From contig NC_092230.1 of NCBI RefSeq assembly GCF_036320965.1, positions 49,523,094-49,587,093 on the forward strand: a stretch of 64,000 nucleotides of DNA. Direction: 5' to 3'. Of this stretch, positions 51,186-62,968 are shown one piece after another. Below the pieces are notes generated by a model, which worked only from the letters and a program-made list of their open reading frames with translations, searched no databases and was not told where the DNA came from. Position 1 is the first letter of the stretch. The number at the start of each line of letters is the position of its first letter. This stretch comes from Panulirus ornatus. Lineage: Eukaryota; Arthropoda; Malacostraca; Decapoda; Palinuridae. The position numbers were made by a program, and so were the translations under genes.

Positions 51186-51288
51186 TGAGGTGACCACAGG
51201 TGGAGGCACGAGGGAGGCAGCTGCCTCGCCGGAGGTGACCACAGATAGAGGCACGAGGGAGGCAGCTGCCTCGCCGCAGTGACCATGT
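51186..51288. repeat. Direct duplication of about 47 bp
   Basis: Two copies of a block with 'gaggtgaccacag' and 'ggcacgagggaggcagctgc' lie side by side. Each includes the palindrome 'aggcagctgcct'. Confidence 0.85.
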
Positions 51289-51424
51289 TGATCACCAAAC
51301 TTAACATTATGGTTGTGATCTCAACGTGTAGTGTCTTGTGTGAGGCGTTAGTTTGTAGGTGTGTGTGTGTGTGTGGAAATGACGATGTGGTTCAGCTGTT
51401 GTAGTTCGGTAGCGAGGTGTTATG

Positions 51425-52980
51425 AAGCACAAGATGTTGTAGATCATTACAGTGAGTTACAATGGTCTTTGTAGATCATTACAGTGAGTTACAATGCTCT
51501 CTGTAGATCACTACAGTGAGTTACAATGGTCTTTGTAGATCACTACAGTGAGTTACAATGGTCTCTGTAGATCATTACAGTGAGTTACAATGCTCTCTGT
51601 AGATCACTACAGTGAGTTACAATGGTCTTTGTAGATCACTACAGTGAGTTACAATGGTCTCTGTAGATCACTACAGTGAGTTACAATGGTCTTTGTAGAT
51701 CACTACAGTGAGTTACAATGGTCTTTGTAGATCACTACAGTGAGTTACAATGGTCTTTGTAGATCACTACAGTGAGTTACAATGGTCTCTGTAGATCACT
51801 ACAGTGAGTTACAGTGGTCTTTGTAGATCACTACAGTGAGTTACAATGGTCTCTGTAGATCATTACAGTGAGTTACAATGGTCTCTGTAGATCACTACAG
51901 TGAGTTACAATGGTCTTTGTAGATCACTACAGTGAGTTACAATGGTCTCTGTAGATCACTACAGTGAGTTACAATGATCTTTGTAGATCACTACAGTGAG
52001 TTACAATGGTCTCTGTAGATCATTACAGTGAGTTACAATGCTCTCTGTAGATAACTACAGTGAGTTACAATGGTCTTTGTAGATCACTACAGTGAGTTAC
52101 AATGGTCTCTGTAGATCATTACAGTGAGTTACAATGCTCTCTGTAGATCATTACAGTGAGTTACAATGCTCTCTGTAGATCACTACAGTGAGTTACAATG
52201 GTCTTTGTAGATCACTACAGTGTGTTACAATGGTCTCTGTAGATCATTACAGTGAGTTACAATGGTCTCTGTAGATCACTACAGTGAGTTACAATGGTCT
52301 CTGTAGATCACTACAGTGAGTTACAATGGTCTTTGTAGATCACTACAGTGAGTTACAATGGTCTTTGTAGATCACTACAGTGAGTTACAATGGTCTCTGT
52401 AGATCACTACAGTGAGTTACAATGGTCTTTGTAGATCACTACAGTGAGTTACAATGGTCTCTGTAGATCATTACAGTGAGTTACAATGCTCTCTGTAGAT
52501 CATTACAGTGAGTTACAATGCTCTCTGTAGATCACTACAGTGAGTTACAATGGTCTTTGTAGATCACTACAGTGAGTTACAATGGTCTCTGTAGATCATT
52601 ACAGTGAGTTACAATGGTCTCTGTAGATCACTACAGTGAGTTACAATGGTCTCTGTAGATCACTACAGTGAGTTACAATGGTCTTTGTAGATCACTACAG
52701 TGAGTTACAATGGTCTCTGTAGATCATTACAGTGAGTTACAATGCTCTCTGTAGATCATTACAGTGAGTTACAATGGTCTTTGTAGATCACTACAGTGAG
52801 TTACAATGGTCTCTGTAGATCATTACAGTGAGTTACAATGCTCTCTGTAGATCACTACAGTGAGTTACAATGGTCTTTGTAGATCACTACAGTGAGTTAC
52901 AATGGTCTCTGTAGATCATTACAGTGAGTTACAATGGTCTCTGTAGATCACTACAGTGAGTTACAATGGTCTCTGTAGTG
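51425..52980. repeat. 32-bp minisatellite, about 48 copies
   Basis: Unit with 'tgtagatcactacagtgagt' and 'tacaatggtct'. Three positions vary (cactaca/cattaca, ggtc/gctc, tctc/cttt), and the variants occur in repeated orders, so multi-unit blocks have been duplicated. The unit includes the inverted pair TGTAG-ATCA-CTACA. Confidence 0.97.
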
Positions 52981-53264
52981 GCTGAGTTTCGGTAATTGAT
53001 GTTACAGATTTTGTTATGATCATTTTGTTGGGTAAGTCAGCTGGGCCAGATAGGAGCGCCTAGATTCCTCATGTTATGTTACAGAGATGACAAATCATGA
53101 CGTACAAACTAACTAATGATTGGACACACAAGTTATACACTTGATGACTCAGTACACGAACACATCACACAACACAAACATCAAGTCCTGCCTCAACACA
53201 CCTGGTGACCCAGTGTGTAATGATAAACAGTTGTTGTTGTCATTCAGACCACTGCATGATGTCC

Positions 53265-53385
53265 TGGTGGGTCAGACCTCCCTGGTCTGGTGGGTCAGAC
53301 CTCCCCTGGTCTGGTGGGTCAGACCTCCCCTGGTCTGGTGGGTCAGACCTTCCCTGGTCTGGTGGGCCAGACCTCCCTGGTGTGG
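53265..53385. repeat. 23-24-bp minisatellite, five copies
   Basis: Copies of 'ctggtctggtgggtcagacc' separated by 'tccc' or 'tcccc'. The unit contains the near-palindrome GGTCTGG/CAGACC. The array ends in 'ggcccaccagaccaccc', the reverse of the same motif. Confidence 0.9.
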
Positions 53386-53647
53386 CCCACCAGACCACCC
53401 ACATACACACCATGACCCAGGATCACATTTCTGAACACGTCAACTGAGGCTTGATGGTCTACAGTGGCTCCTTCAGTTAGGCCCACAAATGTTCAGTTCT
53501 GTACTTTGTCGTTAAGAATGACGCGAAGATATTCATAACCCATAAAGTTACTAACGTCAACAAGTGTTAATAAAACTATCAACATTATTTTCAAAACAAA
53601 AATAGACGGGTCAAATTTAGATGTGGGTTGGTCGGGTGTGTAAAATA

Positions 53648-53760
53648 GGCGTAGATACGCCTGGAAGGTTAGGACTGGCGTAGATACGGCTGCGAGGTTA
53701 GGACTGGCGTAGACATGGCTGGGAGGTTAGGACTGGCGTAGACATGGCTGGGAGGTTGTC
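53648..53760. repeat. 29-bp minisatellite, four copies
   Basis: Units around 'ggcgtagacatggctgggag' followed by 'gttaggact'; the first two copies carry 'gatac' instead of 'gacat'. Confidence 0.85.
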
Positions 53761-54102
53761 TGTCCGTCATTACATGTTTGTTTAGTGTTTGATTTCTCTA
53801 GACAAAGATGCGTGTTGCAGACGGGAACATCCATATTGTCAAATGTTGTGTACATTACCTCATGATGAACCCACTAGATTTACTCACCTTTTCAACGTGG
53901 ATTGATTCCCACTGATTGTGATGAAGACAGTAGTGTGACGTAAGCAGACACCCCTCCTCACACTGCCAGCTGATGATGTATGGTTCAAGATTTGTGTAGG
54001 TAAGGCAGAGGGAGTACTGTAGTGAGAGCAGGGGTATGCACAGTGGCACACTTACTCCATGGGACGCTAACCCCAGTGGAAGACGAAATAAATGATTACA
54101 GT

Positions 54103-54104
<2 letters not shown>
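53761..54104. other. No recognised feature
   Basis: Sequence between two repeats; no gene recognised. Confidence 0.4.

Positions 54105-54180
<76 letters not shown>
54105..54180. repeat. (GA)n microsatellite
   Basis: About 75 bases of GA. Confidence 0.97.
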
Positions 54181-54182
<2 letters not shown>

Positions 54183-55857
54183 ACATCAGCTTCATTGTCT
54201 GCCTCAGTATAGCAGCTACAGAGGTGGAGTGATACGCGAGCAGGTCCAGGCTAGGCTACGGTGCCTCACGTCCAGACGTAAGGGGGTGGGGGGGGGGGGG
54301 ACAATAAGAACATGAGCCTGGGGGAATAAAGATGACAGAACCTGTGTTAAATAGATTCTTTGTAATAGTAACAAAACAACAAAGGTGGGAGTACAACGAT
54401 GCGATGATCCTAAACTGAAGGTGAGGTGAGGGAGGCTGGCGGGTAGGAGTGAGTACCCAGGTGAGGGAGGCGTGATGGCAGCAGCCCACAGCCGTGCGCC
54501 ACACCACACCTCCAGTGGATCAGACCACATACTCAGGTAATACTTTCCCTCTGTGTCTGTACGAAGGATACACCCACGGATCCCCATCAAGGGGGTCAGT
54601 TGAACTGAAACACGAACTGGCCGGGAGATATATAAGAAGAAAGAAGAGGAACCTAAAAGTTTGAGATGAGAATAACTTGCTCTTAAAAAAAAAAGTCAGT
54701 TTCAAGGTGCGAGGAGAGACGTGAGGCGACATTTCCAAGTTCAGCTGCGGATGTGATATGTTCCTCACAGCTGCTCATCATTATCATCATCATCATCCTT
54801 GAGTTGGCACACAGTTATCATGTGACGTAGTGCCTCGTACGTCATTACATTGTCAAACAGATGGTGGGGGACACACAGGCAGCCAGCCCTCGTGAACAGT
54901 TCAGAAATGATATTCATAAAAAGGAAAGCAAGCACAGATTTCGGTGAGGCGAAACTGGGCCAGATATCAAGGTTAAACTTGAGGGAGTTTACGTCTCTAG
55001 GTGGACTCACTCGACTCCTAACAAACTATGATTTACGTCCTCGATACAAGGATGAATCGTGTATGTATCCTTGTCCTAAGTTATTATCAGAATGCTCGTC
55101 TTCATATATATATAGACACATGAAAGACTTCAATGTTGAAGCTATAAGAAAGAGCTCTTCATGTGACGTAGGCTTTCCGAGAACGTTAACGACGCAGTGA
55201 TTCCAAGTATGTTAATTATGGTGAGCGTTAAAATTATACAGCTGCTGCAGCTGGGAGAGTCGTAAGAGGTTGTACAGCAGTTACAGCTGCGAGAGTTGTG
55301 AGGAGTTATACAGTTGTTACAGCTGCGAGGGTTGTGAGAGGCCTTATAAATAGAATTAGGGAGTAGCATGATATAGCGTCCACAACTTACGGCATCGCAA
55401 ACAAATTTTGCGAAAATATCTTCAAATTATCAGGTTCAGTGAAGTGGCAAATTTTTGATATCTTTGGTTCTGCAACCACGACTGTTATGATCCTCAGACA
55501 AGTTATAACCCTTAGTAAGCTGACCCTCACTCAGGTCTGTGAGGCTCAGTTAGGTTTGAGCCTCAGTTAGGTTTATGAGGCTCAGTTAGGTGAGACCGTT
55601 TATGTCAGTTGGGTGAAGAACAGTTGACACATGAACTACCCAGGGTCAAGGTTTACTGTAACCAAAGTTCATATGGTTATGACAGTGTCACAATGCCAGG
55701 TGCAATTACGTTGTTTTGGACACGTTGTTTTGGTGTTTCTTGAGGCAAAGCTCATCATGGTTAACTTTATAGTTGCCAGGTCTTCAGCATCTGTTTTGAG
55801 GTTGTTCTCGTTACGATATAGTTGTCACAAGTTATGTTCACGAACAAAGACTGTAAC
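54181..55857. other. Mostly unique sequence upstream of the BMP-like exon
   Basis: A short repeat similar to 27700-27760 lies near 54810-54890. 'cagttgttacagctgcgag' type units repeat loosely near 55240-55335, and 'ggctcagttaggt' repeats near 55542-55590. No exon recognised; part may belong to the upstream region of the gene starting at 56207. Confidence 0.45.
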
Positions 55858-56206
55858 AAGAGGCGAGGCTCCGCCTCTTGGTGGCGGTCCCGCCCCCTGT
55901 TCCTCTCGAGGCTCCGGCCAAACGAGATGCTCAGTGTACCTCCAGACGCCGGTGGTGGTGGCTACTGACGCTCCCCAGACCTGACGCCTCAGTGGCGTGC
56001 TCGCTGCAGTCCCTCCTGCCCTGTGCGTTACATGCGTTAGTTACTTTAGTGACAGTCGCTGGTCGTGGTATGATACAGTCAGTTGTCACCAGTACCGCAA
56101 GCCCCGCTCTCATTGTGCTAGGTTAGGTAACTGATCTGGTGACGAGGGAATTTGTGTTTTTAACGTGTGTTGAGATGTGCCAGTGTTGGGGCCCACATCC
56201 GTGACG
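55858..56206 (+). promoter_or_regulatory. GC-rich putative promoter/5' UTR of the BMP-like gene
   Basis: GC content rises sharply here compared with the flanks. It contains a perfect 8-base inverted repeat, AAGAGGCG/CGCCTCTT (55858-55879), and a GC box CCCGCCCCC (55889-55897). No clear TATA box precedes the ATG. The transcription start is not determined; function is inferred from position and composition. Confidence 0.4.
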
Positions 56207-56486
56207 ATGGTAGGGTGGGCGTGCTTGCTGTGTGTGGTGTGGGCGGCCGTGGGCGTAAACGGCGGCCACCACGGAATCCGTGACAAGGAGGTGGCGGCTC
56301 CAGGGGTATTGGTGGAGACCCTTCGTCAGGTGCTACGTGTTCCCACCAATGAGGGGGGCCCCGGGGGTTACGGTAGGCCCCCCCGTCCTCCACGTTATAT
56401 GCTACGGTTGTACAGGAAGCTGTCGAAGGGCCGCTCCTCCCTGCCCAGGCGGGCCAACACCGTCAGGAGCTTCACGTCACTTCCAG
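56207..56486 (+). CDS. BMP-type TGF-beta superfamily ligand, first coding exon
   Basis: The exon encodes 93 complete residues. The ATG at 56207 lies in a good context (ACGATGG). Residues 1-17 (MVGWACLLCVVWAAVGV) form a signal peptide. After a spacer, PPRYMLRLYRKL (61-72) and ANTVRSF (83-89) match the hallmark of BMP2/4 prodomains (PPYMLDLYRR and ANTVRSF in the vertebrate proteins). The exon ends with CCAG and the donor GTCAGT, one base into a codon, just after ANTVRSF; vertebrate BMP2/4 genes also have an intron at about this point. The rest of the prodomain, the furin site and the cysteine-knot ligand should lie in an exon beyond 64000. The product would be a secreted morphogen acting through type I/II serine kinase receptors. 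BMP2/4 (dpp) is the likeliest class, but BMP9/10-like cannot be excluded from this segment. Confidence 0.8.
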
Positions 56487-56759
56487 GTCAGTCCTTGGTT
56501 AGCCTGGGCACGTACCCGCCCTCAGTTTGGTCGCTCATCTTCGTGTTACGCCGCTCTGCTCTCTCTTTCCTCTATATTGATTTTATTGTCACTCTCAGTC
56601 TTTGATCCAGAAAACGTCATTATGATAAAACCTTCCGCATCCAGACCTTATCAGTTAAGCAGTGATTTATTAGCGAAGGTAGACGATACAGCGTAACCTA
56701 ACTTACTCCTGTGCCATTTAGCGTAGGTAGACGATACAGCTTGATTTACAATACAGCTT

Positions 56760-57125
56760 AACCTAACATACATCAACTGGTTAGTGAAGGTAGATGATGT
56801 AGCCTAACGACTTACACCATCCAGTTAACGAAGGTAGATGATGTAGCCTAACGACTTACACCATCCAGTTAACGAAGGTAGATGATGTAGTCAAACGACT
56901 TACACCATCCAGTTAACGAAGGTAGATGATGTAGCCTAACATGATTTACGCTATCCAGTTAACGAAGGGAGACGATACAGTTTAATCCAACGCTTTCCAA
57001 CTAGTTAGCGATGGTAGACGATGCAATCTAGTCCTTCCAACTAGGTAGTGAAGGCAGACGATGAAGCTTAACCTAATTTACTGTAACCAGTTAGTGAAGG
57101 TTAACAGTACAGCCTAACTTACGCC
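56760..57125. repeat. Degenerate tandem repeat of about 44 bp
   Basis: About eight units around 'gttaacgaaggtagatgatg' followed by 'tagcctaacgacttacacca'. The middle three are nearly identical and the outer ones diverged. It lies in the presumed first intron of the BMP-like gene. Confidence 0.9.
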
Positions 57126-57266
57126 AACTAGTCTAGCTGGAGTGATCAGTTATAAGCCCCAGCTGTTTAGTGGCGCTCTTGGTGTACAGTCTAGGGTCAG
57201 GGCTGCTCTGAGGAGGCACACCGTCCAGGACCAGGCAATGTATCTATGTAGACTGCTTGCATACAG

Positions 57267-57267
<1 letters not shown>

Positions 57268-57308
<41 letters not shown>
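57268..57308. repeat. (GT)n microsatellite
   Basis: About 40 bases of GT. Confidence 0.95.
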
Positions 57309-57309
<1 letters not shown>

Positions 57310-59308
57310 ATAAATACATTTATGCTTACATATAAAAATGTGGATAGAGGATTAAGTCACTTGCAACATGAGCAAGAAAGAATAAAGAATAAAATCTCAG
57401 GAAACAATTACGAAACGTTAAACTGTGTGTGCATGATGGTCAGCAACTGCAGACTAGGCATCAGGGTACGGGATGTGCGTGGCTCCCTCGACAGTGGTAG
57501 GGGCCGTCATATTAAATACTGGATTGACAGTGACAGTAACAACATTATTGTGTACAGAAGGAATATAGCAAGTGCTGCTGTGGTGTAGGGGACGAAAAAG
57601 GCCTGAAATCTGGGAGTTGTGACATTGATATGTTAACCGCTCGTTACTGTGTGTGTGTTGTGTGTGTGTGTGTGTGGTTCCCTGTGCATGAGACGTGACA
57701 AGTTAGCAACCCAGACCCTCCATGACTGTCTCCTCCACACAGGCAGCGGGTCCTCCTACATGCCATGTAGTCATAATGTGTTGTATTTCTTTCTGTCTCG
57801 CACATAGAAACGTGTAGTTTGATGTTTTGCATTGTTAGAAATGTGCATAGTGTGATGGTTTGCATTAAGTTACAAATGAGCGCAGTTTGATGTTTTGTAT
57901 TGTTAACCTAGTTGTTAAGTTAACAGAAGAGTAATAATATGCTTGAAGACGGACGCGCGTTGCTGAGGATCATGGTGTGTGGTCAACCGTAATTGAATGG
58001 TTGTTGCAGCTGTTAAGCGATTCCAAAGTATGAGATTTTCCTTTTTTTTTCACTCTTAAAACCGATCTTTCTATATTAGTTAAATGGTTAGCCGCAGGGT
58101 TATGGAAGAGAGGAAATTGTAAGATTGAACTATGCGTAATGATAAGAACCAATAGACATGAAAACATGAAAGTTAACTTGCCTGTTTTAACGCTTTAGTT
58201 AGATGTCTTGTGGGATCTGTTATCAGTGAAATTTGATTGTTAACACAAGTGCGTTATTTAACTGCATCACAATTCTTTACATTTTGAGGGTAAACAATGA
58301 GTTCAGATATCAAGTAGAGGTACAGGAGTCTGACCCTGTGTGGGACGGCTCTCATAAGCATTATTTCGTTCCACAATTCTAGATAAACATGAACTTAACA
58401 TATTTGTGAAACTCTGTTAGTTGGATCCATACGACACATTGCGGTATTTACTGGAGTGGATAAACGACAAAGGAAAACAGGTATGTCTAGACTCTACAGG
58501 CAAGTTTTGATATTTTATTATATAAAGCTTAATTTGGTTTGTGCGTCGATATACCGAGCCAGTAGCGCTCTACACAATGCAAACAGCGACAAGTGAATGT
58601 AATGTGTCAGCGGTACACAGGATGAACCCTTTCCTAATGTCCTTGTGAACTGAGGGAAGGCCAGCAGCGTCCCTACTGTTCTTTTACCATTAATTTCAGC
58701 GGGTGTTCGGATGGCATGGCTTAGGATCTCAACTGATCATTATGACTGTTATTACAAGTTTCCTGTAATTACAAACCTCTGCCAGTACGTTGACAGACCC
58801 TGCAGTTTCTGGAGTTGAGAGTGCTACACTCAGAATCCCACACAATAACATACTATCAACACTGCTCATTGTGAGGTGTCCGGACGCTGGTGCTAGTCTG
58901 GATTTTGTCATGGAGGAACGTGTGGTCAGTGTACGTACACTGTAACTGTACCACCAAAACGCATCATTCATAACAAAAGATTTCGAAGATTCTAACCTTC
59001 TCGGAAGTAAACCCGCCTCTCACCACTGACCTTCAGTTTGTTGTGGGGGTGATTGTGGCCAGCTCAGCGGCTGGTGAGTAACAAAATTGTCATGTAAGTA
59101 ACAACTGTTATAAGTTATTTCAGGTCAACAACTCATTCAAGACGACGTCTGTGGTGTCTTGGTATGTTAGAAGCCAGAATTCTAGTTGGTTAACTTTCTC
59201 ATTCCATAATTGTACGGAAGCAGTTAGTACTGTGGCAGAACTGCTCATGGTTACCTGTGTGTATGTCTTGTGAGTGGACACGTCGCTGTATCTCAGGCAA
59301 TACCACAT
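57309..59308. other. Presumed BMP-like intron, no feature recognised
   Basis: About 2 kb with a short imperfect GT tract near 57650-57676 and no recognisable exon or transposon. Confidence 0.4.
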
Positions 59309-59612
59309 GACCTAGTACTCCTCACCAGGTACATGATCCACCTAGTACTCCTCACCAGGTACATGATCCACCTCGTACTCCTCACCAGGTACATGATCCA
59401 CCTAGTACTCCTCACCAGATACATGATCCACCTAGTACTCCTCACCAGGTACATGATCCACCTAGTACTCCTCACCAGATACATGATCCACCTAGTACTC
59501 CTCACCAGGTACATGATCCACCTAGTACTCCTCACCAGGTATATGATCCACCTAGTACACCTCACCAGGTACATGATCCACCTAGTACTCCTCACTAGGT
59601 ATATGATCCTAC
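59309..59612. repeat. 30-bp minisatellite, ten copies
   Basis: Units of 'cctagtactcctcaccaggt' plus 'acatgatcca', with single changes (agat, tcgt, acac). The period is divisible by three, hence open frames on both strands. Confidence 0.97.
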
Positions 59613-59762
59613 AGATTAGCGAAGCAGAGGATTGGATGGCAACGGTGAGACAGTTCAGTATTGCCAAATCTCAGTCGAAAATAATGTGATTAGAATATAA
59701 CACATCAGCTCAGGTGAGTGGCACCGGCTAGACTCGAGTAGTGAACCAACTTGCGGCTGTCC

Positions 59763-60742
59763 TCACGGTGAGGTGTGGTGTCTGCACGCACGGTGAGGTG
59801 TGGTGTCTGTACGCACGGTGAGGTGTGGTGTCTGCACGCACGGTGAGGTGTGGTGTCTGCACGCACGGTGAGGTGTGGTGTCTGCACGCACGGTGAGGTG
59901 TGGGGTCTGCACGCACGGTGAGGTGTGGTGTCTGCACGCACGGTGAGGTGTGGGGTCTGCACGCACGGTGAGGTGTGGTGTCTGCACGCACGGTGAGGTG
60001 TGGTGTCCGGACGCACGGTGAGGTGTGGGGTCTGCACGCACGGTGAGGTGTGGTGTCTGCACGCACGGTGAGGTGTGGTGTCTGCACGCACGGTGAGGTG
60101 TGGTGTCCGGACGCACGGTGAGGTGTGGTGTCCGGACGCACGGTGAGGTGTGGGGTCTGCACGCACGGTGAGGTGTGGTGTCTGCACGCACGGTGAGGTG
60201 TGGTGTCTGCACGTACGGTGAGGTGTGGTGTCTGCACGCACGGTGAGGTGTGGTGTCCGGACGCACGGTGAGGTGTGGTGTCCGGACGCACGGTGAGGTG
60301 TGGGGTCTGCACGCACGGTGAGGTGTGGTGTCTGCACGCACGGTGAGGTGTGGTGTCTGCACGCACGGTGAGGTGTGGTGTCCGGACGCACGGTGAGGTG
60401 TGGTGTCCGGACGCACGGTGAGGTGTGGTGTCTGCACGCACGGTGAGGTGTGGTGTCTGCACGCACGGTGAGGTGTGGTGTCTGCACGCACGGTGAGGTG
60501 TGGTGTCCGGACGCACGGTGAGGTGTGGTGTCCGGACGCACGGTGAGGTGTGGGGTCTGCACGCACGGTGAGGTGTGGTGTCTGCACGCACGGTGAGGTG
60601 TGGGGTCTGCACGCACGGTGAGGTGTGGTGTCTGCACGCACGGTGAGGTGTGGTGTCCGGACGCACGGTGAGGTGTGGGGTCTGCACGCACGGTGAGGTG
60701 TGGTGTCTGCACGCACGGTGAGGTGTGGTGTCCGTACCACAG
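59763..60742. repeat. 25-bp minisatellite, about 39 copies
   Basis: Unit 'acgcacggtgaggtgtggtg' plus 'tctgc'. Two variants dominate (gtgtccgg and ggggtctgc), and their order repeats in blocks of about seven units (near 59945-60125, 60125-60305, 60305-60485 and so on). Because 25 is not a multiple of three and no phase has a stop, all three minus-strand frames stay open for over 330 codons. Confidence 0.97.
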
Positions 60743-61001
60743 CGGACGGTGGCGACCATATGGTTGTGTTCAGACGGTTGTGTACATAGTTAGGACGGGG
60801 TTGTATCATGATGGTTACCTGGATGCTGAAGCGTATATTGCACCTGTGTGTCTGTTCGTGATGCAGTATTTACTGATCCGTATTGTAGCGTTTGTGTTGG
60901 ATCCAACTTGCCTGCTTGAGGGTCTGTATTATCTATCTGGGCTTTATAGATCATGTGAGTAGTAGAGAGATAGATATATACTGGTGTTGCCTCGTGTGTT
61001 G

Positions 61002-61004
<3 letters not shown>

Positions 61005-61041
<37 letters not shown>
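61005..61041. repeat. (CA)n microsatellite
   Basis: About 36 bases of CA. Confidence 0.95.
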
Positions 61042-61044
<3 letters not shown>

Positions 61045-61191
61045 GTTGTATGTGGGCCGACTGCCGCATCCAGGACTCGAAAGCGTGTTGAGTTATGGAC
61101 AGTAACGGTCAACACTGCACAAGGGAGACCGGTGTGGGGGAAGAACCTCACTGTGTGTGTGTAGCTCAGACCACGTCACACTGCAGGGAAA

Positions 61192-61194
<3 letters not shown>

Positions 61195-61251
<57 letters not shown>
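61195..61251. repeat. (CT)n microsatellite
   Basis: About 56 bases of CT. Confidence 0.95.
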
Positions 61252-61255
<4 letters not shown>

Positions 61256-61619
61256 TGTGTGTACATGCACGTGGTCGTTGGTGACACGTGTGTGTAGCAT
61301 CACCAGTGTAGGTGTTGCCACAACCTGGTCGTGGGTGGGCCAGGCTGGCTGACCACAACCATAACATTAACGTTTGGTGGGTTGGTTGTGTCCATAATGT
61401 GAGACATGTTGTAGTGTTGTATATGTTGTGTTGTAGGAGTTATGACGTTATCTCGTACCAAGACCCACAACACTCCTACGTCTGGGTCAAGAAAGACCAT
61501 CGCTAAGATTGGGTTTTGATATCTCGAATTTATATTGATGACCGACACAGTGCTGACACCACCAGGGAACAGTGAGGCGATAGTGGCTCTAACTACGGGC
61601 ACTGGACGTGTCTTGTGTG

Positions 61620-61940
61620 TATAGCATGTATTAACGTGGCTTGAGTGTATAGCATGTATTAACGTGGCTTGAGTGTATAGCATGTATTAACGTGGCTTGA
61701 GTGTATAGCATGTATTAACGTGGCTTGAGTGTATAGCATGTATTAACGTGGCTTGAGTGTATAGCATGTATTAACGTGGCTTGAGTGTATAGCATGTATT
61801 AACGTGGCTTGAGTGTATAGCATGTATTAACGTGGCTTGAGTGTATAGCATGTATCAACGTGGCTTGAGTGTATAGCATGTATTAACGTGGCTTGAGTGT
61901 ATAGCATGTATTAACGTGGCTTGAGTGTATAGGATATATT
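61620..61940. repeat. 28-bp minisatellite, about eleven copies
   Basis: Units around 'gcttgagtgtatagcatgta' plus 'ttaacgtg'. Copies are almost identical apart from a first copy with 'tcttgtgtgt' and a last copy with 'aggatatattgac'. Confidence 0.97.
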
Positions 61941-62089
61941 GACATGTCTCATTTGGCGAAGAAAACAATAAAGATTATTCCATTTCGTTGGTTATAGAAA
62001 AAAGTATATTAAAACATAATTGGGTTATAAGGTCAGCAAGGCACATGTTTCACAACATGTCAGCAGTAACACATAACTACAACACTGGT

Positions 62090-62215
62090 CACGGGCCACA
62101 CTGCTGGGTCCAGAGTCACAACACAAACTCTAGGGTCATAATGCTTTTACAACCGGGTCCAGGGCCACAATACTGGATCCAGGGCCACAATACTGGGTCC
62201 AGGGCCACAGGGTAA
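62090..62215. repeat. Short degenerate repeat of about 20-25 bp
   Basis: Loose copies of 'gggtccagggccacaatact' between about 62090 and 62210, the last three being clear. Confidence 0.7.
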
Positions 62216-62395
62216 GGTTGTACAGCAAGCAGCTGAGGAGGGAAGCAAGAGTATGTTTTTAAAATAATTTCAAATGTTTTGTTGTGACGATGAATATGTT
62301 TATTTTTCTCGTGATGAAGTTGAGGTAGATATACAGTGGAGGTGGGTTGAGCCAGATATCCTGTGTGGCACCATCAGTATCTTGAAGACTTACAT

Positions 62396-62518
62396 ATACT
62401 GTCATGTTCACTGTGATGTAGATACTGTCATGTTCAGTGTGATGTAGATACTGTCATGTTCACTGTGATGTAGATACTGTCATGTTCACTGTGATGTAGA
62501 TACTGTCATGTTCAGATG
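62396..62518. repeat. 26-bp minisatellite, about five copies
   Basis: Units of 'actgtcatgttcactgtgat' plus 'gtagat'; one copy reads ttcagtg. Confidence 0.95.
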
Positions 62519-62629
62519 ATACTGGACGGGTGGTCGGTCATACGACATGTTGGGTCACGTTATTACAGAAGTTAATTTCTTATTTATTCAAGTCTCGTCA
62601 TTTCTTGGTTTCTTAACTGATAGGGAAAA

Positions 62630-62968
62630 CGTGGGTACGGGTCTCCTGGGGTGTGACGTGGGTACGGGACTCCTGGCGGTGTGACGTGGGTACGGGTCTC
62701 CTGGGGTGTGACGTGGGTACGGGTCTCCTGGCGGTGTGACGTGGGTACGGGTCTCTTGGCGGTGTGACGTGGGTACGGGGCTCCTGGGGTGTGACGTGGG
62801 TACGGGTCTCCTGGGGTGTGACGTGGGTACGGGTCTCCTGGGGTGTGACGTGGGTACGGGTCTCCTGGGGTGTGACGTGGGTACGGGTCTCCTGGGGTGT
62901 GACGTGGGTACGGGTCTCCTGGGGTGTGACGTGGGTACGGGTCTCCTGGGGTGTGACGTGGGTACTGA
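62630..62968. repeat. 27-28-bp minisatellite, twelve copies
   Basis: Units around 'gtgacgtgggtacgggtctc' plus 'ctgggg' or 'ctggcg'. The first half alternates ggcg and gggg forms; the second half is homogeneous. Confidence 0.97.

Noticed and set aside
54765..55010. Minus-strand 81-codon frame ending in a run of aspartates
   Set aside because: The aspartates come from a (CAT)n run, and part of the frame matches a dispersed repeat also seen near 27740.
57142..57588. 148-codon plus-strand frame containing a Cys/Val repeat
   Set aside because: It passes through a (GT)n tract and has no recognisable domain; it lies in the presumed intron.
59705..60809. Three overlapping minus-strand open frames of more than 330 codons (TPHRACRPHTSPCV-like repeats)
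   Set aside because: They are translations of the 25-bp minisatellite, which has no stop in any minus frame. There is no start context, splice site or unique sequence.
61441..61520. Second BMP-like exon after the acceptor-like 'gttgtgttgtag'
   Set aside because: In the phase required by the first exon it gives an unrelated peptide with a stop after about 30 residues and no prodomain motif.
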